Part shown: positions 32,219 to 38,576 of the stretch, piece by piece | How positions within the stretch are numbered: the first letter of the stretch is position 1 | Layout: each line of letters opens with the position of its first letter | NCBI GenBank assembly: GCA_009602725.1 | Contig: WELB01000016.1 | Span: 1,153,691-1,192,266 of the forward strand | Direction of reading: 5' to 3' | From: Spirogloea muscicola | Taxonomy: Eukaryota > Streptophyta > Zygnematophyceae > Spirogloeales > Spirogloeaceae | DNA: 38,576 nt | Notes under the pieces: model-generated | What the model was told of the DNA's origin: nothing | Database searches by the model: none | Seen by the model: the letters and a program-made list of their open reading frames with translations, nothing else | Made by a program: the position numbers and the translations under genes

Positions 32219-33235
32219 TGCCGTTGGCACGCCGTTCGGCCTTCAACAATCTTCCGCTGCTAACGGTAGCCCGCCATGGCTACCTGCAAGCATACTGGAC
32301 TTCAGGTGGGGCCCGCAGGATGCTGACCTGGCTTGCCACGAGCGCGGGCATGTCCACCTTGCTTTGAGGTCACCTGATGAGACCGCAGCGGGGGCCTCCA
32401 CCGCTGGGCCCGCATGTGCCAGGCCCAGGCTTACCCGTAATCGTCGTAGTTGGGCTTGATGAACAGAATGGTCAACGGCAGCCCTGGCGGGCTAGCGTCA
32501 GCAGCGGAACACTGTTGAAGGCCGAACGGCGTGCCAGCGGCTGGGCAGAGCCCAGTGAGAGGTGATGGGGAGTGGAGCGTTGAGTGGGCAGCGAGGCAGG
32601 GCTTGGGCTAGTAAGTCGAAAGGGACCTCGCAGCGGGGTTGGGCAAGTGCCCTTCATTGTGTGAGTGTCCGGGCCCCTGCCCTCGTCTAGTGTTTTGCAG
32701 TGCTTTGCAGTGTAGTCCTTTTTCGGCACTTCTATCGTTGGCTTTGGATATTGTCCATCTTTTTGGGCTGCCCCTCTTCTCTATGGGCGAGCTCTTTCTC
32801 CTGCGCCAGGAGCGTCGGGCGCCAAGGTCACGAAGGTCTGGTCGACAAAGGTCTGTGTCTGCCTCCGGTCAACCCTTGACCTATGCTGACCTGCGGTCCG
32901 GTCAACAGTGACCTGCCAGGACCGGCGCCAGGAGCTGTGGTGCCGCCATGTGGCGGCTCCTCGCTGCGCTCCGCAACTACCAGGAAGTAGCCGTATCCTA
33001 CCTCGGTTAGCTTAGCACTATGGCTTTAAATCAGCTATGTTCACCTATTAACCGTAATGGTTAACCCCAGATTCACAACAGGCTTGTCATGAGATATTCC
33101 GTCGGTGGCATATTGATGTCGATCTGATGAGGCATGTGAGGTGGCTGCACACGTGGACAACCGAGGCACGTCACCTATCAGTCTCAAGGGAAATAAGATT
33201 TGCCAAGACGGCACCTCCAGCTCAGCCCCGGTCAG

Positions 33236-33965
33236 GTGAGTGCGCACTTGCCGCTTCGCCGTCAATCTGACATCGGCAGGCGGTCGTCATCCTCTTATCC
33301 AAACCACTCAAGAGAAGTGCATAGCTGCCGGTCTCGGTCAAGATTGCTAGGAGTAGCAGAATCGTGGTCAGCGTCTTCTGTGCTCGACTTACTATCACTG
33401 CTGTTGCTACATGTTCAAGTCTTTGTAGTCAAGGCTTACTTGCTACATCCAGCGCCAGATTCATATCACATTTCTGTGGGGCCTCGCTGGCCATCCATCT
33501 ACAGGCCACATATATCCTATGCAAAACATGTGCCAAGCAAACCCAGCCTCCATTCTTGCAGGCAAGCTTCCCCAACGATGCACTACTGCTGAAGAGGACA
33601 CTTCTAGAGCACGTGAGTGACGCACAGGTCGGAATCTACTCAAGGAAAGGGGCCCACGAATCAAAACATAGTCCAGACCAAGAAGCAATGAAGGTGCGGA
33701 GTCATCGCCGCACAACGAGGCAATCTGTTTGATACGGATCATGAGGTGCAAAAGAAAGCAGCAGCTGAAATGCAGTACGTGGGCTTGGTGAGTCATAAAT
33801 TCCATGTTCGAGGTAGCTGAAAGATACGGAGTATTTATATACATCGTGTCGTCTGTTGGCATGTTTGTTCGCTGTCCTTTGCCAGGCCGCTAAACTACTA
33901 AAGAAGCTAAAGAATCACGTCTGTACGCTGCAGGCGTATAATATGCATCTGCGGCTCTTGATAGA
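33236..33965. other. ~730-bp segment present only in the right duplicate
   Basis: The left copy passes from 'ccctggtcat' straight to 'atgagatacctaagc', while the right copy has this block between the same flanks. It has no recognisable coding domain or terminal repeats. A microhomology 'atgagata' lies at the right junction. Confidence 0.6.
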
Positions 33966-34357
33966 TGAGATACCTAAGCTAACTTCATTTAAGTACGTGG
34001 TTTCTGTTGACCATACAAGTGCAGGAACTATGTGTGATAAAGCTTGGAAGACTCTGATGGCACGTGTTTTGTGGAAAAGAAGGGTCAGGTTGCCTCGTCT
34101 CGACGATGCCTCAAACTGCGCTGATTGCTTTGAACAAAGAAGAGAATGTCACTGACAGCGGGGAGTATATGGTACGCCTTCAGCCGGCTGCTAGCTCAAA
34201 AAGCTATGCGACAGAGGTAAGAGGGCTTTGCCCCGCAACCTCTTCTGCCACCGTCTTCATGGTAAATTTTTGTGAATTTGAAACAAACGAAGGCCAAATG
34301 GCCAAGTACAAAGGCAAGCACATCTGAAGACCTACATGACATAGCAGAATGACCCGC

Positions 34358-35328
34358 TCAGTAACCACGGGTCAAAACATGAAGGTCGCTAATCGAAGCC
34401 TGAATACTAGATGGCAGATACGAAGCCCTTCTGCCACCAACTAGAGCTCGCCCAGCTTTCTGGTGCAAAGCATTTGCCTGAGCACGCTGCATACAGGCCG
34501 AAAGTCGTCGTTGCAAGAACGACAGGTGTGCAGCTGGCAAGCCCATCTCAGCCGGGAACACATCTGCATGTCGTGTGTAGCCTAGATTGGCAATATTCTG
34601 AAGGAGAGTGTGGAAACGAGGACCTAGACAGCCAAAGATGTCGACTGCTGCTGGCAGGAGCTAATCGCATTGGGGGAGTTCGGAGTAGTGCTGCAGCTTT
34701 CTTTGTTCTGCACCGCCCACTGCGTGGCCAGCGATGTGCGTCGATGCTGGACCTTTATAGGCCTCCGTAACAACATCATCGACCAGGGCCCGTGGTCCTC
34801 CACCAGGTTGCACGCCCACAGTGTCAAGTGTGCGGCGATGATGACGTCCCTGGGCACCCGTGGTAGTAGGCATGATGTTGTTCACTCCCACGACCGCACG
34901 GTACTTGGCGTCGCGCAGCAAACCCGCCAGGGCTTCGCGGAGGAGGTTGTGGATGCCCAATAGACATCTATAAGCTTGCAAGCGACTGTGCCTCTCGCCT
35001 GAGCAAGTGAGGCAGCTGGAGATTCCAAAGATACAGCACTGACGATGACAAAGGGATGCTGCCTGGCACATATTTTCAAAGCAGTGTTGCTCATTATGCA
35101 CAGCAGTCTGTGTCAAGGCGGAGCTTACATGCAGCTTCTGCTGTTTGTGTTGGCGTGAAGCATGCTGCACTTTTGACAAACCAATCGATGGTAACAAGAG
35201 TGGTCATACTGGCCAGGATCAAAGTACTTACGAGGAGCCTGTATCTCTGAATAAGGACAGAAATCATAATGGCAAGACTGTGCCTCAGGTACTCCTCGAA
35301 TGACTTCACATGAAGGGCATACTTTCAT
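34358..35328 (-). pseudogene. Family II retroelement 3' fragment, right copy, nonsense at 34661
   Basis: This partner of 22376-23349 keeps AYRCLLGIHNLLREALAGL, RRTLDTVGVQPGGGPRALVD and HAVGGAEQ. It then hits TAG (34661-34663) where the left copy has CAG. The C-terminus (LSFLQRRLSACMQRAQANAL, ending DLHVLTRGY) is at 34358-34561. Several small indels separate the copies, and the reading frame upstream of 35197 is broken relative to the left copy. The short Cys-rich frame (35125-35328) stays open in both. Confidence 0.6.
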
Positions 35329-35699
35329 TGCAACCTTTTATATTGATTGTCTTCTCCACATTCTTGTACAGCTTGCAAGCGCATTGAAGCTTCTAGAGGT
35401 TGTACTTAGACGGTGCAATTTGGAAATCCAGTAGTACAGATAAGTGACGGATGCAGTAACCTGTTTGACATATGTGCCGACTTACAAGCTCAAACGATAG
35501 TCGACAAGGGGAACAGATTGAAATCGACGTTGGCCACCAAGTCAGCAGGTAATTGTCAACAACCTGCAGGCTACAAACAGGGATCCTGCATAAGGTGGTG
35601 ATGAGCATAGCGTTAGTGTTGAAGGCACTCAGAGCATCAACATCAGATTAATGTGACCTTCAACAATATTTGATAGACTTTAGGTCAAAGATCAGAGCT

Positions 35700-36740
35700 G
35701 CAAGCTTCTTGAAGTACCATTTGTAAACTCAAAGTCTGTAGGCCCGTTGTGCAATCTGGAAATTAAGTAAACCATGTTTGTGAGCCTTGAGGTCTCAAAA
35801 TGGGGGACAACACTCCCGTACAGAGGCAATGCTTCGACTGGCACCTGCTGATGTTGCTTTTATGTCATCAAGCTCATGATGATGCTTCTCTATCCACCGG
35901 AAGAAGTGATCCAGCACGTACAATTGATGCAACGCGACAAGCATTCTGTTCTATGGAAGATGTTTCGAGCGCAGATTTCTCTTGCGTTTCACAGGTATCT
36001 GTCACCTATGACCAGGTCGTCACAGTCATTGACGCGTAAACAAGCCGCGTAACATACGCGGCTCGTTTTCTTCAACTAAGACTACATTGAGCATGGAAGC
36101 CAGGAGACTTGCGCTTCTCAGGCTGATTAGTCGACTTCAATCGTCGCTACTATGCAATCGCTTGACGCGGGCAGGATGATACACGAACCGCCTACCCTTG
36201 CCCTTGCCCTTGCTCACATTTCCTTGTAACCTGCAGAACATAAAACCCGAAGCATTCAAGTATGCACGCTTCTTTGATCAAGCCCTGTCTAGCCAAGTTG
36301 GCGACAACCGAAGCAAAGTAGATGGATACTGGTGTAACTGCCACCTGATGGGGCCATAGGACTGGAGCAAGCACTAGGCTGATTAGAGCCTCAGCCTTAG
36401 AGGGCAGGATGGCAGCGATGCGTCTCCCCATCTAATGATCGCCCGTGTGCTGGTACATGACTGTGACGAACCCACCCCTATAGACACCGTAGGAATTACT
36501 AAGAAACACAAGCTTTGTTAATCCATTGCTGAACAAGCAAAATGTCCATCGTGGATCTGGTCATTGGGGGTTGAGAAGCAAACCCTTAACACGGTGAAGG
36601 ACCGCTTACACAACGGTGTGGATTACCTTGCACTGAGGCGCCGCCGACTCACCTCTCGTGCACAAGCAGCAACCGTCCCCCCCCCACGGGAGCAGCCACA
36701 GACTACTCACAAACAGCCGGCGATGATCCGCAGCGACGGG
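35700..36740. other. No gene recognised; small frame with a hairpin after its stop
   Basis: A short frame (35800-36039) encodes 79 residues starting MGDNTPVQRQCFDWHLL. It has no recognisable domain. Three bases after its stop lies the stem-loop at 36043-36063. A 'cccttg' microrepeat is at 36195-36212. The remainder shows nothing supportable. Confidence 0.35.
36043..36063 (+). terminator. Perfect 8-bp stem-loop followed by a T-rich run
   Basis: 'agccgcgt', loop 'aacat', 'acgcggct', then 'cgttttctt'. The shape resembles an intrinsic terminator. In nuclear eukaryotic DNA that function is not expected, and a stem this size can occur by chance in 38 kb. Confidence 0.25.
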
Positions 36741-37140
36741 CTGTAGCGTCGGGCTGTGGCAGCAGGCAGCAGCAGGGCTGTGCCTCTCTCTCCGTGGGCC
36801 TCACTGATCCGGAACATAGTTTCCCGGAGTCCGGTGTCAGCCCCACTCCTTGTAGTGCTACAAACGCGCCGTCCAAAGGAGTCTTTGGAAGGCTCGCTTC
36901 AAGGCCCACCCTTGGGGAGGGCGGGCCCGACAAGGGGATACATACTAGGGCGAGGGCAGGTTCGTGAGGACCCGGCCGAGCAACTGTCCTTCTGGAAGAA
37001 GGCCTTTCCCAGTAGCGGGCGATCGCTGTGTTTGGCCAGCCCAGAAAACGTTTCAATAACACTCGAAGGCCAGGAAATCGCTGAAGCACGCAGCAACTCA
37101 AGTTGTCGCAGGGTGCTCAATGTGCCCTGTTGAACAGCCG
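36740..37140. repeat. Degenerate tail-unit debris
   Basis: 'gcgatcgctgtgtttggcca' and 'gcccagaaaacg' (37018-37047), and the following 'gaaggccag' segment, resemble minus-orientation family I tail units. No open frame with a domain is present. Confidence 0.4.
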
Positions 37141-37206
37141 CAGGTCAGAGAAAGCAGTCTCCGGTTAGCAAAATCCCTGTCTAGAGCCAGAGGCGGCAGC
37201 CATCAA

Positions 37207-37279
37207 TGGAGACGAACGGATTTGAACCGATAACTTTATACATGCAAAGCATGCGCTCTACCAACTGAACTACGCCCCC
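37207..37279 (-). tRNA. trnA(TGC): tRNA-Ala(TGC), organelle type
   Basis: A 73-nt cloverleaf on the minus strand. Acceptor GGGGGCG pairs with CGTCTCC (two G-U pairs), the D arm is GTTC..GAGC, and the anticodon loop reads TTTGCAT (anticodon TGC) on a GCATG stem. The T arm contains GGTTCAAATCC, with discriminator A and no encoded CCA. It looks intact. AT-rich style and neighbours point to an organellar origin. Confidence 0.75.
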
Positions 37280-37283
37280 GGCG

Positions 37284-37369
37284 TGGAGGAAATGGAATTG
37301 GAACCCATAACATAGAAATTTGTATGTTGACTTAAAAATCAATGCCTTCAGCCACTCAGCCATCCCTCC
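37284..37369 (-). tRNA. Class II tRNA-Ser-like gene with damaged anticodon
   Basis: An 86-nt minus-strand cloverleaf with a long variable arm. The acceptor GGAGGGA pairs with TTCCTCC. The D-arm sequence GGCTGAGTGGCTGAAGGC and the ends resemble organellar tRNA-Ser(GCT). The anticodon region reads TTGATTTTTAAGTCAA, so the loop is one base off normal size and the GCT anticodon is absent. The T arm has GGGTTCCAATTCC instead of TTCGA/TTCAA. Probably a decayed copy. Confidence 0.55.
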
Positions 37370-37396
37370 TATTCAACAATAACTAAAAGCAAAGCA

Positions 37397-37470
37397 CGAA
37401 AAAGACGGGGTTTGAAGCCGCGATCTCCGGCTTGACAGGCCGGCGCTTTGACCAGCTAAGCTACTTCTTT
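37397..37470 (-). tRNA. trnD(GTC): tRNA-Asp(GTC), organelle type
   Basis: A 74-nt minus-strand cloverleaf. The anticodon stem CCGGC/GCCGG flanks the loop CTGTCAA (anticodon GTC), and the T loop is TTCAAAC. The acceptor AAAGAAG against CTTTTTC pairs except for A-C at the first position. The discriminator is G. It is mostly intact, with slight acceptor decay. Confidence 0.65.
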
Positions 37471-37485
37471 TTTCCGATGGCGTGA

Positions 37486-37556
37486 TAGGCAATCACGGGT
37501 TTGAACCGCTGACTCTCTCGGTGTAAACAGCACTCTACCAACTGAGCTAATTGCTC
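37486..37556 (-). tRNA. tRNA-Val(TAC)-like, anticodon stem shortened
   Basis: A 71-nt minus-strand match. The D arm GCTCAGTTGGTAGAGT and T arm GGTTCAAACCC are normal. The anticodon segment is TGTTTACACCGAG, with TAC as expected for valine, but the 5' half of its stem is about two bases short. The acceptor GAGCAAT against ATTGCCT has one mismatch. Likely a decaying copy. Confidence 0.5.
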
Positions 37557-37579
37557 GGAGTCTGGACTATACCCAATCT

Positions 37580-37860
37580 AGAGCTCCTTCCTTCCATTCA
37601 TAGAAAAACCCAACATTTAAATCGAATGAGAAAAACATCATGGACCAAATTCTAATGAGCCAATTTTATAGTCAGACTGCCCAAGGAAATAAGGTTACTT
37701 CTAAATCAAAGGTGATGATTAAGATGGAAACCAAACAAATACCGTATGTAAAACCGACCTCGTGCATCATCAAAAGGATCGAAGCCGCATTCATAGGCAG
37801 AGAGTTTTTCTGGATAAGCTAAATGTGAAGAGGAAGAAAACAAAAAGGAAATATGTAGCG
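37580..37860. other. AT-rich flank of the tRNA cluster
   Basis: AT-rich sequence with a 60-codon plus-strand frame (37640-37822, MDQILMSQFYSQTAQGNK...). I do not recognise it. Composition matches the tRNA cluster and not the surrounding repeats, so it is probably part of the same organellar insert. Composition returns to normal near 37860. Confidence 0.45.
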
Positions 37861-37919
37861 ACCAGCACCCTGTCTCTGTACCCTGTGGCTCCGCTGACAT
37901 ACTCATCAGTAACCTCTGT

Positions 37920-38085
37920 ATGCCCAGGCTGGCTATCACAGCCGCTCTGCCAATTTCAGCAGCCGCACGTCCTCTGCCTAGCCCGTGGCTCCGCTGTTGT
38001 CGTTATGAAAATTCTCTGTATGCACCTGGCTGGCTTTTACAGCCGCTCTCTTGATGTCAGCAGCCGCATTCTTGCTCTGGAAGCA
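37920..38085 (+). repeat. Two tandem 'CTGGCTGGC' repeat units
   Basis: Both units have 'ctgtatgc', 'ggctggct', 'acagccgctct' and 'cagcagccgca' in order (starts near 37916 and 38012). The first matches 23820-23915 only in part, the second more fully. Confidence 0.6.
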
Positions 38086-38099
38086 GCGCGCCTGCGCGC

Positions 38100-38215
38100 C
38101 ACATCGCCGGCAGGCGCGTCACACCGCGCGTTTCCTCGGGCGTCACCCCCCGCGTCATCCGCGCGTCACACGGGAGTCACTGGCGCGTCACACTGCGCGT
38201 CACTGGGGCGCGGGA
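38100..38215. repeat. Degenerate GCGCGTCAC-type short repeats
   Basis: 'gcgtcac' or close variants occur about eight times at irregular spacing of 10-16 bp. No coding meaning is evident. Confidence 0.6.
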
Positions 38216-38354
38216 GACTGTCAATACGGGGCCCGCCATTCTACATACTAGCGTTGACTCGAGCTCAGACGCCCTCAACGGTGGGAACGCCGCCAAAACG
38301 CAAGGCTGGCCCCTCTCATCACCGACCTTGTGACTCCTGTCCGGGAAGACTAGT

Positions 38355-38400
38355 GCACGCCCATTGAGGATAGGGGCTGGAAAAACCAGCCCGCGTCCGC
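38355..38400 (-). repeat. Family I hairpin-tail unit, minus orientation
   Basis: 'gcccattgaggataggggct' and 'ggaaaaaccagccc' give the usual stem-loop. The unit is cut at about 38400. Confidence 0.65.
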
Positions 38401-38576
38401 ATCCCGCGGAGGCCTTCTTTGCGTTCACATGATGTGCCCCGGAAAATCAACGTGGACATGTCTCGCGGCCGCCGCAGCCAGGTCAGCAACATAGCCAGGC
38501 CCGCCAACCAGTACGAGCAGCGAGCGATCCCGGCTGGCACCGGCGGTCCAGCGTGGCGCCCCGTGAGGCTGCCACC

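Larger units (their letters stand above)
31650..35680. repeat. Large direct duplication, right copy
   Basis: This is the partner of 20390-23690, in the same orientation. The two copies flank the LRR gene as direct repeats about 8 kb apart. An extra block, 33236-33965, is absent from the left copy. Confidence 0.8.

Noticed and set aside
36043-36063. Bacterial-type terminator implying bacterial DNA
   Set aside because: The stem is perfect, but no bacterial gene, operon or ribosome binding site is nearby; chance is enough to explain it.

Overview
This is a eukaryotic nuclear window, GC-rich to moderate, gene-poor and full of transposon debris. The one well-supported protein gene has GT-AG spliceosomal introns with plant-type phase-2 leucine-rich-repeat exons. 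Other clues are Ty1/copia debris, non-LTR retrotransposon tails and inserted organelle-type tRNAs. A green alga or related green-lineage organism fits best. That is inference, and I cannot name the species. There are two ambiguous bases (4148 and 23819).

Layout. 1-7.4 kb is a patchwork of 3' ends of a non-LTR-like retroelement (called family I here) in both orientations. The pieces end in the protein signature 'DLRLLSRGY' plus a ~70-bp hairpin-bearing tail that is itself tandemly repeated. 7.4-7.7 kb is a short AT-rich, organelle-like fragment. 7.8-9.0 kb is a frameshifted gene for a secreted protein, and its 3' end is duplicated at 10.4-10.9 kb. 11.5-12.8 kb holds an older family I copy that keeps a zinc-knuckle-like and a nuclease-like region. 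13.4-16.6 kb is a degenerate Ty1/copia element whose LTR-associated sequences carry a 36-bp minisatellite (4 versus 6 units). 16.7-18.8 kb has no gene I can support. 18.8-20 kb is again tail repeats.

20.4-23.7 kb and 31.6-35.7 kb are two direct copies of one segment, interrupted by a ~0.73-kb indel. Each contains a family I 3' end (+) and a related family II 3' end (-). Between them lies the main gene (about 24.0-31.0 kb, + strand): an N-terminal LRR cap, nine LRR exons (eight single-repeat exons, seven of them exactly 72 bp, plus a longer last one), then nine exons that each encode one unit of a four-cysteine repeat. I chained 20 introns without a break in frame. The product looks like a secreted or cell-surface recognition protein. 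I see no kinase and no membrane anchor.

The right end (35.7-38.6 kb) has no solid protein gene. It has a four-tRNA cluster (Val, Asp, Ser-like, Ala; minus strand) in AT-rich DNA, best read as a nuclear insertion of organellar, probably mitochondrial, DNA. More tail repeats follow.

Most open frames in this window are fragments of these repeats, not cellular genes.
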